From assembly GCF_000175575.2 (NCBI RefSeq), contig NZ_CP005986.1, forward strand, positions 62,001 through 126,000: a stretch of DNA of 64,000 nucleotides, given 5' to 3'. How positions within the stretch are numbered: the first letter of the stretch is position 1; each line of letters opens with the position of its first letter. Shown here in pieces: positions 19,458-28,708 of the stretch. Source of the stretch: Acidithiobacillus caldus ATCC 51756. Lineage in GTDB: Bacteria > Pseudomonadota > Gammaproteobacteria > Acidithiobacillales > Acidithiobacillaceae. The position numbers were made by a program, and so were the translations under genes. The notes beneath the pieces were generated by a model. That model saw only the letters and a program-made list of their open reading frames with translations, had not been told where the DNA came from and made no database searches.

Positions 19458-20528
19458 ATGGCACTCGTTTCCATGCGTCAACTCCTGGATCATGCCGCCG
19501 AGCACGGTTATGGCATTCCGGCCTTCAACGTCAACAATCTGGAGCAGGTCCGCGCCATCATGGAGGCGGCGGCGGCCACGGACGCCCCGGTCATCCTGCA
19601 GGCTTCGGCCGGCGCCCGTAAGTACGCCGGCGAGCCTTTTTTGCGCCACCTGATCCTGGCCGCCATCGAAGAGTATCCCGACATCCCCGTCGTTCTCCAC
19701 CAGGATCATGGCGCCAGCCCAGCCGTCTGCATCCAGGCCATCCGCTCCGGTTTCTCCAGCGTGATGATGGACGGCTCCCTGATGGAAGATGCCAAAACCC
19801 CCGCTAGCTACGACTACAACGTCACGGTCACGGCCAAGGTCGTGGAAATGGCCCATGCCGTTGGCGTGACGGTGGAGGGGGAATTGGGTTGTCTCGGTTC
19901 CCTGGAGACGGGCATGGCCGGTGAGGAGGATGGTGTCGGCGCGGAAGGCTGCCTGAGCCACGACCAGCTGCTGACGGATCCGGAAGAGGCGGCGCAGTTC
20001 GTCAAGGCTACCAAGGTGGACGCTCTGGCCATTGCCATCGGCACCAGTCACGGCGCCTACAAGTTCACCCAGCCGCCCACGGGTAAGGTCCTGCGCATCG
20101 ATCGGGTGAAGGAGATCCACGCCCGTATTCCGGACACCCACCTGGTCATGCACGGCTCCAGCTCCGTTCCCCAGGAGTGGCTCAAGGTCATCCATGAGTT
20201 TGGTGGCGACATCGGTGAGACCTACGGCGTCCCGGTGGAGGAGATTCAAGAGGGCATCAAGCACGGTGTGCGCAAGGTCAATATCGATACGGACTTGCGC
20301 CTGGCGGCGACGGGTGCGGTGCGCAAGAGCCTGTACACCAATCCGAAAAACTTCGATCCGCGCAAGTTCCTGCAGGCATCCCTCGACGCCATGCGCGATA
20401 TCTGCAAGCAGCGCTACGAAGCCTTTGGCACCGCCGGCCACGCCAGCAAGATCAAGGTGATCCCCCTGGATACCATGGTCAAGCGCTACACCAAGGGCGA
20501 GCTGGATCCGCGCGTCACCGGCGTCTGA
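19458..20528 (+). CDS. cbbA: Class II fructose-bisphosphate aldolase
   Basis: The 356-residue zinc-dependent aldolase condenses DHAP with GAP or E4P. Class II features are the N-terminal [13 protein letters not shown], the zinc ligand segment [26 protein letters not shown] and MHGSSSVP. It is preceded by 100 bases without a gene, the longest gap in the carbon cluster until trpE, so an internal promoter is possible. It is followed by a GC-rich hairpin before the epimerase gene. Confidence 0.96.
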   Translation: MALVSMRQLLDHAAEHGYGIPAFNVNNLEQVRAIMEAAAATDAPVILQASAGARKYAGEPFLRHLILAAIEEYPDIPVVLHQDHGASPAVCIQAIRSGFSSVMMDGSLMEDAKTPASYDYNVTVTAKVVEMAHAVGVTVEGELGCLGSLETGMAGEEDGVGAEGCLSHDQLLTDPEEAAQFVKATKVDALAIAIGTSHGAYKFTQPPTGKVLRIDRVKEIHARIPDTHLVMHGSSSVPQEWLKVIHEFGGDIGETYGVPVEEIQEGIKHGVRKVNIDTDLRLAATGAVRKSLYTNPKNFDPRKFLQASLDAMRDICKQRYEAFGTAGHASKIKVIPLDTMVKRYTKGELDPRVTGV

Positions 20529-20547
20529 GCGCATAGCTCTCCATCGT

Positions 20548-20584
20548 GGGAGGGGTTCGCCCCTCCCTTTGTCTCCCGGGAGAC
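20548..20584 (+). terminator. Intercistronic UUCG hairpin plus 14-bp palindrome
   Basis: A perfect 8-bp stem (GGGAGGGG at 20548 and CCCCTCCC at 20560) closed by TTCG is followed by TTTGT, a weak attenuator-type terminator. Directly after lies the perfect palindrome GTCTCCCGGGAGAC (20571-20584), whose right arm contains GGGAGA, the ribosome site of the epimerase gene starting at 20590. Partial termination, mRNA processing or control of translation are all possible; the function is inferred from structure. Confidence 0.5.
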
Positions 20585-20589
20585 CAGAA

Positions 20590-21249
20590 ATGTCCCAATT
20601 CAAGATTTCCCCCTCCATCCTGTCGGCGGATTTCGCCCGTCTTGGGGAGGAGGTTCGGGCCGTGGACGAGGCGGGGGCGGACTACATCCACGTCGATGTC
20701 ATGGACAACCACTTCGTGCCCAATCTCACCATTGGCCCGGTGGTGGTGCAGGCCATTCGTCCCCATACCCAGAAGCCCCTGGACGTCCACCTGATGATCA
20801 CGCCCGTGGACGCCATCATTCCCGAGTTCGCCAAGGCCGGTGCCAACATCATCACCGTCCATCCCGAGGCGACCATCCACCTGGATCGCAGCATCCAGCT
20901 CATCAAGAGCCTGGGTTGCAAGGCCGGCGTTTCCCTCAATCCCGCCACGCCGCTGTCGGTGCTGGATTACATTCTGGAGAGCATCGATCTCGTCCTCGTC
21001 ATGAGCGTGAACCCGGGGTTCGGCGGGCAGAGCTTCATCGACTACAGCCTGCGCAAGATCGAGGCCATTCGCAAACGTATCGATGCCACCGGCAAAGCCA
21101 TCGAGCTGGAGGTGGACGGTGGCGTGAAGGTGGACAACGTCCGCCGCGTGGCCGATGCCGGTGCCGACGTCTTTGTGGCCGGGAGTGCCATCTACAACAC
21201 CCCCGATTACCGGGCGACCATTGCCGCTTTCCGTAGCGCTCTGGGATAA
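20590..21249 (+). CDS. rpe: Ribulose-phosphate 3-epimerase
   Basis: The 219-residue TIM-barrel enzyme interconverts ribulose-5-P and xylulose-5-P. It shows [14 protein letters not shown], the metal-site [19 protein letters not shown], the phosphate loop [13 protein letters not shown] and VDGGVK. The start MSQFKI follows GGGAGA by six bases; seven upstream in-frame codons lie inside the hairpin region. Phosphoglycolate phosphatase follows after nine bases. Confidence 0.96.
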   Translation: MSQFKISPSILSADFARLGEEVRAVDEAGADYIHVDVMDNHFVPNLTIGPVVVQAIRPHTQKPLDVHLMITPVDAIIPEFAKAGANIITVHPEATIHLDRSIQLIKSLGCKAGVSLNPATPLSVLDYILESIDLVLVMSVNPGFGGQSFIDYSLRKIEAIRKRIDATGKAIELEVDGGVKVDNVRRVADAGADVFVAGSAIYNTPDYRATIAAFRSALG

Positions 21250-21258
21250 GCCGCGAAG

Positions 21259-21969
21259 ATGACGACCACAGGCAAGCGCTTTCGGGCGAAGGTCGTCCTG
21301 CTGGATCTGGACGGCACCCTCGTGGACACCGCGCCGGATCTCGCTGCCGCAGCCAATCACGTGCTGCGCAAGCTCGGCAGAGAGCCGGCCGAGATGCCGG
21401 TGATTCGCGGCTTCATCGGCAATGGCGTGCGCGAGTTGATGCGGCGCGCCCTGTGTCTCACCAGGGCTCCCACGGAGGCGGAGTTGGACGAAGCCATGGT
21501 GGACTTCGGCGCCTACTACGCCGCCCACCTCACGGACCACAGCCGCGTTTACCCGGGGGTCGCCGAGACGCTGGAGGCCCTCAAGGCCCAGGATCGGCGC
21601 ATCGTCTGCATTACCAACAAGGCCGGTACCTTCACCGAGCCGCTTCTGGATACCCTCGGTCTGCGCCCACACTTCGATCTCGTGCTTTCGGGCGATAGCC
21701 TGCCGCGCAAGAAGCCCGATCCCTTGCCGCTGACCCACGCCGCGACGCATTTTGGGGTGCAGCCGGAAACCGCCCTGCTGGTGGGCGACTCGCGCAACGA
21801 CACCGAGGCCGCCCGGGCCGCGGGAATGCCCGTGGCCTGCGTCACCTACGGTTACCACGGCGACCAGCCCGTGGCCGAACTGCAGCCGGACGCCCTTCTG
21901 GACAACCTTCTCGAGTTGTTGGATATTCTCGAGCACACGCCGCACGAGCGGGATTTCGGAAAGGTCTGA
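21259..21969 (+). CDS. cbbZ: Phosphoglycolate phosphatase
   Basis: The 236-residue HAD hydrolase dephosphorylates 2-phosphoglycolate, the by-product of RuBisCO oxygenation. HAD motif I is LLDLDGTLVDTAPDL, motif II lies in CITNKAG, and motifs III/IV are KKPDPLPL and VGDSRNDTEAARAAG. Placement between Calvin genes and trpE fits the cbbZ role; general Gph activity cannot be separated by sequence. Its 3' end carries GGAAAGG, which could serve the short leader ORF that follows. Confidence 0.92.
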   Translation: MTTTGKRFRAKVVLLDLDGTLVDTAPDLAAAANHVLRKLGREPAEMPVIRGFIGNGVRELMRRALCLTRAPTEAELDEAMVDFGAYYAAHLTDHSRVYPGVAETLEALKAQDRRIVCITNKAGTFTEPLLDTLGLRPHFDLVLSGDSLPRKKPDPLPLTHAATHFGVQPETALLVGDSRNDTEAARAAGMPVACVTYGYHGDQPVAELQPDALLDNLLELLDILEHTPHERDFGKV

Positions 21970-21970
21970 C

Positions 21971-22024
21971 GTGTACGGGAAGCGCACAGTTCACACCGCG
22001 ATGGGACGATGGTGCTGCCACTGA
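21971..22024 (+). CDS. Candidate 17-residue leader peptide before trpE
   Basis: A GTG-initiated frame of 17 codons begins six bases after GGAAAGG and ends TGA at 22022. It reads MYGKRTVHTAMGRWCCH, with one Trp codon near the end placed inside the 5' arm of the hairpin that follows. This resembles the layout of an amino-acid biosynthesis leader, although a single Trp is weak compared with the paired Trp of classic trpL. Expression is unproven. Confidence 0.35.
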   Translation: MYGKRTVHTAMGRWCCH

Positions 22025-22054
22025 CCGGCAGTGTCGTCCGTCCATTCCCCATCG
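21999..22054 (+). promoter_or_regulatory. Nested stem-loop in the trpE leader
   Basis: Three nested complementary pairs are present: CGATGGG (21999) with CCCATCG (22048), GACGA (22005) with TCGTC (22034), and CTGCC (22015) with GGCAG (22027). The structure ends immediately before GAGGTG, the trpE ribosome site, and has no U-tract, so it is better suited to controlling translation or RNA stability than to intrinsic termination. It overlaps the short leader ORF. Base pairing was judged by eye. Confidence 0.45.
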
Positions 22055-22067
22055 TGAGGTGTAACCC

Positions 22068-23576
22068 GTGATTTCCGAAGCCCATTTTCATGCCTTGGCA
22101 AAGCAAGGCTACAATCGCATCCCCTTGGTCCGCGAGGTTTTGGCCGACCTCGACACGCCCTTGTCGGCCTATCTCAAGGTCGTTCGCGGTCCCTTCGCGT
22201 ATCTCTTTGAATCCGTCCAGGGCGGTGAGCAGTGGGGGCGTTATTCCATCATCGGGCTACCGGCCCGGGAACGCCTGGAGGTGCGGGCGGGCGAGGTCCA
22301 GGTCTTTGTGGACGATACCCTCACGGAGCGTTGCCGTCCCGCGGACCCACTGGACTGGATCCGCGCCTATCACCGACGCTTTCGTGTGCCCCAGAGCGAG
22401 GATGTGGCGGGACGCTTTGCGGGTGGGCTGGTGGGCTATTTTGGCTTTGATACGGTGCGTTACATCGAGCCGCGCCTGCAGCGCGCGCCGCGTCTGCCCG
22501 ATCCCCTGGATTTGCCGGAGATACAGCTGCTGGTAGCGCAGGAGCTGCTGGTTTTCGATAACTTGCGTGGCACCCTGCGCATCATCGTCCACGCCGATCC
22601 CGCCGAGCGCCACGCCTACGAGCGTGCCCGAGCGCGGGTGGAGGCCCTCGCCGCCACGCTTCGCGATGGCTCGCCCGTGCCGCCGGCCGCGGCAACGCGC
22701 AAGGGACGTGTGCGTGAGGAGGATTATCGCGCGAGCTTCAGTCGGGAGGCCTACATGGCCGCCGTCGAGCGAATCCGTGACTACATTGCCGCGGGGGACG
22801 TGATGCAGGTGGTGCCCTCGCAGCGCCTCAGCATCCCGCTGGAGGCCCATCCCCTCGACCTTTACCGCGCCCTGCGCGGCGTCAATCCCTCGCCCTACCT
22901 TTTTTACCTGGATCTGGGCAAGACCCAGCTGGTGGGCTCCTCTCCGGAGATCCTCGTCCGGGTGGAGGATGGTCGAGTGACCGTGCGCCCCATCGCGGGC
23001 ACCCGCCCCCGAGGCGTTGATCTGGAGCACGATCTCGCCCTGGAGCAGGAACTGCTGGCGGATGCCAAGGAGCGGGCCGAGCACCTCATGCTCATCGATC
23101 TGGCTCGCAACGATGTGGGGAGGATTGCCGAGGTGGGCAGCGTTCACCTGGACGAATCCTTCGGTATCGAACGCTATTCCCACGTCATGCACATCGTCTC
23201 GGAGGTTTCGGGGCGCCTGCGTCCGGGTTTGGACGCCATGGACGCCCTGCGCGCCGCCTTCCCCGCCGGGACCGTCTCCGGTGCCCCCAAAATCCGCGCC
23301 ATGGAGATCATCCGTGAGCTGGAGCCCGTGTCCCGCGGGATTTACGCCGGTGCCGTGGGTTACTGGGGCTTCAACGGCAATCTGGACACCTGCATCGCCA
23401 TCCGCACCGGGGTGGTACAGGATGGCGAGCTGCACATCCAGGCCGGTGGTGGCATCGTCGCCGATTCCAAACCTGCCAGCGAGTGGGAGGAGACCATGAA
23501 CAAGCGCCGCGCCATGTTCCGCGCCGTCGATCTGGCGGAGAATGGTCTGGATCCTGAGGTGGGGGTGCAGCGATGA
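22068..23576 (+). CDS. trpE: Anthranilate synthase component I
   Basis: The 502-residue chorismate-using subunit makes anthranilate with TrpG. The C-terminal chorismate-binding domain is clear ([77 protein letters not shown]). The feedback motif LLES is not obvious at the N-terminus, where [18 protein letters not shown] stands instead. The start is a GTG with GAGGTG upstream. It overlaps trpG by four bases (ATGA). Confidence 0.96.
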   Translation: MISEAHFHALAKQGYNRIPLVREVLADLDTPLSAYLKVVRGPFAYLFESVQGGEQWGRYSIIGLPARERLEVRAGEVQVFVDDTLTERCRPADPLDWIRAYHRRFRVPQSEDVAGRFAGGLVGYFGFDTVRYIEPRLQRAPRLPDPLDLPEIQLLVAQELLVFDNLRGTLRIIVHADPAERHAYERARARVEALAATLRDGSPVPPAAATRKGRVREEDYRASFSREAYMAAVERIRDYIAAGDVMQVVPSQRLSIPLEAHPLDLYRALRGVNPSPYLFYLDLGKTQLVGSSPEILVRVEDGRVTVRPIAGTRPRGVDLEHDLALEQELLADAKERAEHLMLIDLARNDVGRIAEVGSVHLDESFGIERYSHVMHIVSEVSGRLRPGLDAMDALRAAFPAGTVSGAPKIRAMEIIRELEPVSRGIYAGAVGYWGFNGNLDTCIAIRTGVVQDGELHIQAGGGIVADSKPASEWEETMNKRRAMFRAVDLAENGLDPEVGVQR

Positions 23577-24160
23577 TCCTCATGATCGACAACTACGACA
23601 GCTTCACCTACAACCTGGTGCAGTACTTTGGTGAGTTGGGGGAACGGCTGGAGGTCGTGCGCAACGACGCCCTCAGCATTGCCGATATCGAGGCCATGCA
23701 GCCCGAGCGCATCTGCATCTCACCGGGTCCCTGCACCCCGGCGCAGGCCGGTATCTCTCTGGAAGTCATCCGCCATTTTGCCGGACGACTCCCCATCCTC
23801 GGGGTCTGTCTTGGCCACCAGGCCATCGGCGAAGCCTTTGGCGGACGCGTCGTCCGCGCGCCGGAGGTGGTGCACGGCAAGACCTCGCCCATCTTCCACG
23901 ACGATAAGGGCATCTTTGCCGGTCTGCCCAAACCCTTCACGGCAACCCGTTATCACTCCCTCATCGTCGCCCGGGACGATCTCCCGAGCGAGCTCGAGGT
24001 CACCGCCTGGACCGAGGATGGACTCATCATGGGCCTGCGCCACCGCCGCTTTGCCGTGGAGGGGGTGCAGTTCCATCCGGAGTCCATTCTCAGCGAATGC
24101 GGCAAGGAACTCCTCGCCCACTTCTGCAAGGTCCGGGAGGCAAGCCGTGCAGGCGCGTGA
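23573..24160 (+). CDS. trpG: Anthranilate synthase glutamine amidotransferase
   Basis: The 195-residue class I amidotransferase supplies ammonia to TrpE. The triad is visible: Cys in GVCLGHQAI, and His/Glu in VQFHPESIL; the N-terminal [20 protein letters not shown] is the family hallmark. In many bacteria the same subunit also serves PabB in folate synthesis. It is coupled to trpE by a four-base overlap and overlaps the start of trpD by 14 bases. Confidence 0.96.
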   Translation: MILMIDNYDSFTYNLVQYFGELGERLEVVRNDALSIADIEAMQPERICISPGPCTPAQAGISLEVIRHFAGRLPILGVCLGHQAIGEAFGGRVVRAPEVVHGKTSPIFHDDKGIFAGLPKPFTATRYHSLIVARDDLPSELEVTAWTEDGLIMGLRHRRFAVEGVQFHPESILSECGKELLAHFCKVREASRAGA

Positions 24161-25166
24161 GGTGCTGGAAAGACTCATCGCCCACCGCGACCTGTCCAGC
24201 AGCGAGGCGCAGGCCATTTTTGACGCGATCATGTCGGGTTCGTGGACACCTGCCCAGATTGGCGCGCTTCTGGTGGCGCTGCGCATGAAAGGTGAGCGTG
24301 TGGAAGAACTGGTGGGCGCTACCCGCGCTCTGCGCGCACATATGCTGCGGGTGGAGGTGGGTACCGAGCATCTCGTCGATACCTGCGGCACTGGTGGCGA
24401 CGCCCGCAACACCTTCAACATCTCCACCCTCGCCGCCATCGTCGCTGCTGCCGCTGGCGCGCGGGTGGCCAAGCACGGTAACCGTGCCGTCTCCGGTCGC
24501 AGCGGCAGCGCCGACGTGCTGGAGGCGGCGGGCCTGTGCCTCGATCTCACACCGACGCAGGTGGCCGCCTGCATCGACGCTGTGGGTATCGGCTTCCTCT
24601 TTGCACCCAGCCACCACGGTGCCATGCGCCACGCCGTTGGCCCCCGGCGGGAGCTGGGCATCCGCTCCCTGTTCAATCTCATGGGTCCCCTGAGCAATCC
24701 TGCCGGCGCACCGCACCAGGTCCTCGGCGTGTTTGCCGATGCCTGGCTGATGCCCGTGGCGGAGGCGGCCAAGGAGCTGGGGGGGCGGCACGTCCTCGTG
24801 GTGCACGGCCACGATGGTCTGGACGAGATCAGTATCAGCGGCCCCACGGAGGTGGCTGAGGTACGGGAGGACGGCAGCATCCGCCGCTTTCGACTGCAGC
24901 CTGGAGACTTCGGCATCGCACCGGCGCCCCTGGAGGTGCTGCAGATTCGCGACACGCACGAGGCCCTGGCGGCCTTTCACGAGGTGCTCTCGGGCAAGCC
25001 GGGGGCACGTCAGGATGTGGTCGCCCTCAATGCCGGTGCGGCCCTCTACGCCGCCGATGTGGTGGACGATCTCTCCGAGGCGGTGGCACAGGCGCGCGCT
25101 GCCCTGGTCTCGGGAGCTGCCCGCGAACGTTGGGAGCGTCTGCGCTCCTTTGCCGCAAGGAGTTGA
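24147..25166 (+). CDS. trpD: Anthranilate phosphoribosyltransferase
   Basis: The 339-residue enzyme joins anthranilate to PRPP. Motifs are DTCGTGGD (PRPP site), [39 protein letters not shown] and [11 protein letters not shown]. The true start is a GTG at 24147 with GGGAGG seven bases upstream, inside the end of trpG; the same open frame continues far upstream only as a shadow of trpG. This overlap implies translational coupling. Confidence 0.95.
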   Translation: MQAREVLERLIAHRDLSSSEAQAIFDAIMSGSWTPAQIGALLVALRMKGERVEELVGATRALRAHMLRVEVGTEHLVDTCGTGGDARNTFNISTLAAIVAAAAGARVAKHGNRAVSGRSGSADVLEAAGLCLDLTPTQVAACIDAVGIGFLFAPSHHGAMRHAVGPRRELGIRSLFNLMGPLSNPAGAPHQVLGVFADAWLMPVAEAAKELGGRHVLVVHGHDGLDEISISGPTEVAEVREDGSIRRFRLQPGDFGIAPAPLEVLQIRDTHEALAAFHEVLSGKPGARQDVVALNAGAALYAADVVDDLSEAVAQARAALVSGAARERWERLRSFAARS

Positions 25167-25172
25167 GCCGTG

Positions 25173-25958
25173 ATGGATACCCTCCAGGAAATTCTCCAGC
25201 ACAAGGCCACGGAAGTGGCGGCGCGACGTCAGCGTCTGGGCCTTGCCGAGCTGCAGTCGGCGGCGGCCCTTGCGGCACCGCCGCGGGATTTCGTCGGCGC
25301 CTTGCGCCAGCCCCAGGCGACGGGGGCGGCGGCGGTCATCGCCGAGATCAAGAAAGCTTCTCCCTCGGCCGGGGTCATCCGTGAAAATTTCAACCCCGTG
25401 GAGATCGCCCGCGACTACGCTGCTCACGGTGCCGCCTGCCTTTCGGTATTGACGGACGAGCGTTTTTTTCAGGGTAACGACAGCTACCTCACGGCGGCGC
25501 GCTCGGCGGTGAACCTGCCGGCCCTGCGCAAGGATTTCTGCATCGATCCCTATCAGGTCTGGGAGGCGCGCGCCATCGGTGCCGATGCCATCCTGCTCAT
25601 CGTCGCAGCCCTCGGCGACGATACCCTGCGTGAGCTGGAGGCCCTTGCCCTGGATCTGGGCATGGCCGTCCTGGTGGAAGTGCACGACGCCCAGGAACTG
25701 CGGCGCGCCCTGGCTCTGCGCAGTCCCCTCTTGGGCATCAACAATCGCGACCTGCGCAGTTTCACCACCTCCATCCAGCGCAGCATCGACCTGTTGCCCG
25801 CCATTCCCGAGGATCGCCTGGTGATCAGCGAAAGTGGCATCCGCAGCCCGGAGGACGTTGCCACCCTGCGCGCTCGCGGCATCCACGCGTTCCTGGTGGG
25901 GGAGGCGCTGATGCGCGAGGACGCTCCCGGAAAGGCCCTGGCGCAACTGTTTGCCTAA
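25173..25958 (+). CDS. trpC: Indole-3-glycerol phosphate synthase
   Basis: The 261-residue TIM-barrel enzyme forms indole-glycerol phosphate. It has the N-terminal helix (MDTLQEILQHKATEV), VIAEIKKASPSAGVI, SVLTDERFFQG, LRKDFCIDPYQ, GINNRDLRSF and VISESGIRSPEDV. It is a stand-alone TrpC, not fused to TrpF. It closes the trp block; trpF, trpB and trpA are not in the window. An in-frame GTG one codon earlier is a possible alternative start. Confidence 0.96.
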   Translation: MDTLQEILQHKATEVAARRQRLGLAELQSAAALAAPPRDFVGALRQPQATGAAAVIAEIKKASPSAGVIRENFNPVEIARDYAAHGAACLSVLTDERFFQGNDSYLTAARSAVNLPALRKDFCIDPYQVWEARAIGADAILLIVAALGDDTLRELEALALDLGMAVLVEVHDAQELRRALALRSPLLGINNRDLRSFTTSIQRSIDLLPAIPEDRLVISESGIRSPEDVATLRARGIHAFLVGEALMREDAPGKALAQLFA

Positions 25959-26011
25959 AGACGACCGTGGTATGGTAAAGTCTGGAATGCGGTAACTCAG
26001 GGAGCAAGGAC

Positions 26012-26440
26012 ATGAAGGCAGAGGTTCGGTGGTCTGGTCCCGGACACATGAGTTTCCTGGCCCATGCCGATAGCGGTCATGCCCTGGTCATGGATGGCGC
26101 CGCCGATATCGGCGGTAAGAATCTCGGGCCACGGCCCATGGAGTTGCTGCTCATGGGTCTGGGCGGCTGCTCCAGTATCGACGTGGTCATGATCCTGCAA
26201 AAATCCCGGCAGGATGTGCGCGACTGTGTGGTGCAGCTGCAGGCGCAGCGCGCCGACAGCGACCCCAAGGTCTTCACGGCCATTCACCTGCATTATGTGG
26301 TGACGGGCCGAGATCTCGATCCGCGCCGGGTCGAGCACGCCATTGGCCTTTCTGCGGAAAAATACTGCTCGGCCAGTATCATGCTGGGTAAAACGGCACA
26401 AATCACACACGATTTCGAGATACGGAGCCTGGAGTGCTAG
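26012..26440 (+). CDS. OsmC/YhfA-family peroxidase-like protein
   Basis: The 142-residue protein has the OsmC fold signature with both redox cysteines, in GLGGCSSIDV and EKYCSASIM. YhfA-type members resemble it more than the peroxide-specific Ohr type, and their physiological substrate is unclear. It lies upstream of an Rrf2 regulator by 31 bases and probably shares its transcript, suggesting a redox-response pair. AAGGAC stands before the ATG. Confidence 0.85.
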   Translation: MKAEVRWSGPGHMSFLAHADSGHALVMDGAADIGGKNLGPRPMELLLMGLGGCSSIDVVMILQKSRQDVRDCVVQLQAQRADSDPKVFTAIHLHYVVTGRDLDPRRVEHAIGLSAEKYCSASIMLGKTAQITHDFEIRSLEC

Positions 26441-26471
26441 GGCCGGATCTTGGCGAACTGGGGGGACTCCC

Positions 26472-26960
26472 ATGCTCCTGAGCAAAACCAGCGAATACGC
26501 TCTGCAGGCACTCATCTATCTCGCTGCCCAGCCCTCGGGCGAACCGGTATTGAGCCGCGATATCTCGGACTATCTGCGGGTGCCGGCGCAGTACCTGGCC
26601 AAGATCCTCCAGGTTCTGGCCAAAAGAGGGGTTCTCGACTCCTACAAAGGTCGCGGCGGCGGTTTCGTCCTGCGGCCCGGTGCCGAACAGATGAATATTC
26701 TGGAGGTGGTGGAGATGGTGGAGGGCGCACCCTTTGGCCAAGGCTGCGTGCTCGGCCTCAAGGCCTGTGCCGATGAGACCGCCTGCCCCGTGCACTATGC
26801 CTGGAAACCCCTCAAGGCGCAGGTGGTGGAGCTTTTGGGTAAACAGACCATCGGCAGCATGGCCGAGGCGGTACGCGCTGGCCGCTATCGCATCCACCTG
26901 CCGGGCGGCAACGACCTCCAGCTACGTGCCTTGCCCGGTCGGGATGTCTACTCGGGCTAG
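26472..26960 (+). CDS. Rrf2-family regulator with three conserved cysteines
   Basis: The 162-residue regulator has the Rrf2 winged helix (LLSKTSEYALQALIYLA, ISDYLRVPAQYLAKILQ, KGRGGGFVL). Three cysteines then follow in GCVLGLKACADETACPVH, spaced C-x6-C-x5-C with a histidine three residues on. IscR and NsrR use a similar cluster to bind Fe-S and sense iron, NO or redox stress; the spacing here matches neither exactly. Start ATG at 26472. Likely target: the OsmC gene just upstream or itself. Confidence 0.88.
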   Translation: MLLSKTSEYALQALIYLAAQPSGEPVLSRDISDYLRVPAQYLAKILQVLAKRGVLDSYKGRGGGFVLRPGAEQMNILEVVEMVEGAPFGQGCVLGLKACADETACPVHYAWKPLKAQVVELLGKQTIGSMAEAVRAGRYRIHLPGGNDLQLRALPGRDVYSG

Positions 26961-26968
26961 GGCCAGCG

Positions 26969-27595
26969 TCACACCCACAGTGCGCCACGGGTCATGATCT
27001 TGGATAGGCCGCGCAAGGCCGTTTCGCTCCAGACCGGCAGGGGCTGAGCCCCCAAGTTTTCGGCCTTGTCTGCGTGCGCGATCTCGTCTTGGCGCATCTG
27101 CTCCAGAATCTTGCGACTGCGCTCGTCCTCCGGCGGGAGCAGAGCCAGGTGCTCGTCGAGGTGCTTCTCGACCAGATGCTCCACGGCCACCACGAGACCC
27201 AGGTTGCTGCCGCGACCACGCCGCGCCGCCGCAAAACCCATGCCCCAGCCGACGCCGTACCAGATGGGACCGAGCAGACTGGGATGGCTGCGCAGCTCGC
27301 GCAGGCGGTCCTCACACCAACGCAGGTGATCCTCCTCTTCTCGCCGCGCTTGCAGGAGTTCGCTGCGTAGCTGCGGATCGTCGGTTCCGGCTGCCTGACC
27401 CGTGTACAGCGCCTGGGCCATGACCTCGCCCGTGTGATTGACGCGCATGAGACGACCGGCGCGTCGCCGCTGCCAGGGCCGCAAAAGGGAGTCCCGCGTA
27501 CCCCGTGCGGGGTTGCTGCGGCCACTACCGGGGCTCTGACCGGCCAGGGTGCGCAGGGCGTTATCGAAGTTGGCGATGATCCGTTCGGTGAGCAT
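26969..27595 (-). CDS. coq7: Demethoxyubiquinone hydroxylase
   Basis: The 208-residue di-iron hydroxylase performs an O2-dependent step of ubiquinone synthesis. Iron-ligand motifs are visible: NHTGEVMAQALY, REEEDHLRWC (ExxH), VEHLVEKHLDEHL and DEIAHADKAENLGA (ExxH). The start MLTERIIANFDN is preferred to upstream codons lacking similarity. Its stop is nine bases from the end of the convergent Rrf2 gene. Presence indicates aerobic respiration with ubiquinone. Confidence 0.93.
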   Translation of the reverse strand: MLTERIIANFDNALRTLAGQSPGSGRSNPARGTRDSLLRPWQRRRAGRLMRVNHTGEVMAQALYTGQAAGTDDPQLRSELLQARREEEDHLRWCEDRLRELRSHPSLLGPIWYGVGWGMGFAAARRGRGSNLGLVVAVEHLVEKHLDEHLALLPPEDERSRKILEQMRQDEIAHADKAENLGAQPLPVWSETALRGLSKIMTRGALWV

Positions 27596-27665
27596 GGCGG
27601 GCAACCTCTGCCTGAGACGTGGAGATTGGGTTATCATGGGTGCAGCGTCCAGAGGGGTCAAGATC

Positions 27666-27983
27666 GTGTCCGAAGCTTTTTATGAGCGCCATCTTTTTAT
27701 CTGCCTCAATCGCCGGGAGTCGGGCGAGCAGGCCTGCAACAACAGCGATATAGCCGAGCGCGCCTTTCACAGCGCCAAGCGGCACGCCAAGACGCTGGGT
27801 ATCCACGGTGCGGGCAAGGTGCGGGTCAATCGCAGTGGCTGTCTGGGTCGCTGCAGCGAAGGACCCACCGCCGTCGTCTATCCCGATGGCGTCTGGTACA
27901 CCTACGTGGATGAGGACGACCTCATCGAGATCGTCGAGTCGCACCTGCGCGATGGTCACCCCGTCGAGCGTCTACGGATCTGA
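27666..27983 (+). CDS. Thioredoxin-like 2Fe-2S ferredoxin domain protein
   Basis: The protein of about 105 residues has the pattern of shethna-type/(2Fe-2S) ferredoxins: HLFICLNRRESGEQACNNS followed by VNRSGCLGRCSEGPTAVVYPDG and WYTYVDEDDL, giving four cluster cysteines in a thioredoxin-like fold. A GTG at 27666 is chosen because the conserved part starts directly after it and GAGGGG lies upstream; an ATG at 27636 would add ten residues. Its stop overlaps the hydrolase start (TGATG). Confidence 0.8.
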   Translation: MSEAFYERHLFICLNRRESGEQACNNSDIAERAFHSAKRHAKTLGIHGAGKVRVNRSGCLGRCSEGPTAVVYPDGVWYTYVDEDDLIEIVESHLRDGHPVERLRI

Positions 27984-28708
27984 TGCTGCCCATCGATCGT
28001 ACCCACCTCTACGACGGCAAGGAGCTCGAGCTCGAGTGTGTCGGCGAGCGCGTGTTCATTCCGGGGCCTGTCGGGCTCCTGGAGGGCTTGACCGCCTGTC
28101 CGGAGCGGGAAACCCGGCGCGCCGTGGCCGTGATCCTGCACCCGCATCCCCTCTACGGTGGTACCCTCAACAATAAGGTGGTGCACTATCTGAGTCGATC
28201 CTGCAACCGTCTGGGCATCCCTTCCCTTCGCTTCAACTTTCGCGGCGTGGGTGAGAGTGGCGGGCACTACGACGACGGTCGCGGTGAAACGGATGACTGC
28301 CTTGCGGTCCTCGACTGGGTGGCGCAGCGGCGCCCGGGCTTCTCCATCTGGTTGGCGGGTTTTTCCTTCGGCGCCTACGTCGCCTACCGGGCGGCACGGG
28401 ATCCGCGGGTGCGGCAGCTCATTACCGTGGCGCCGCCCGTGAACCTCTTCGATTTCACCGGCCTGCCGGAGCCACAATGCCCGTGGATGGTCATTCAGGG
28501 GGAGTCGGACGAACTGGTGCCTGCAGATGCCGTATGGTCTTGGCTGGACAGTCTGCCCGTTGACCCCGAGCGCGTTTCCTTACCGGCGGACCACTTCTTC
28601 CACGGCCGGCTGGCGACCATCGAGGCCGCCCTTCTGGAGCGCTTCCAGGCCGATCCCGCTGGCGAAGGCGATGGACGTGACTGTGCCTTCGAACTTTCTC
28701 GAGGCTGA
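27983..28708 (+). CDS. Alpha/beta-hydrolase (HPHP-type)
   Basis: The 241-residue cytosolic hydrolase carries ILHPHPLYGGTLNNKVV, LRFNFRGVGESGG, the nucleophile elbow GFSFGAY (GxSxG), an acid in QGESDELVP and a C-terminal His in ADHFFHG. It belongs to a widespread group of conserved alpha/beta-hydrolases; the substrate is unknown. It is coupled to the ferredoxin-like gene by one base and overlaps the ABC ATPase gene by 38 bases. Confidence 0.85.
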   Translation: MLPIDRTHLYDGKELELECVGERVFIPGPVGLLEGLTACPERETRRAVAVILHPHPLYGGTLNNKVVHYLSRSCNRLGIPSLRFNFRGVGESGGHYDDGRGETDDCLAVLDWVAQRRPGFSIWLAGFSFGAYVAYRAARDPRVRQLITVAPPVNLFDFTGLPEPQCPWMVIQGESDELVPADAVWSWLDSLPVDPERVSLPADHFFHGRLATIEAALLERFQADPAGEGDGRDCAFELSRG

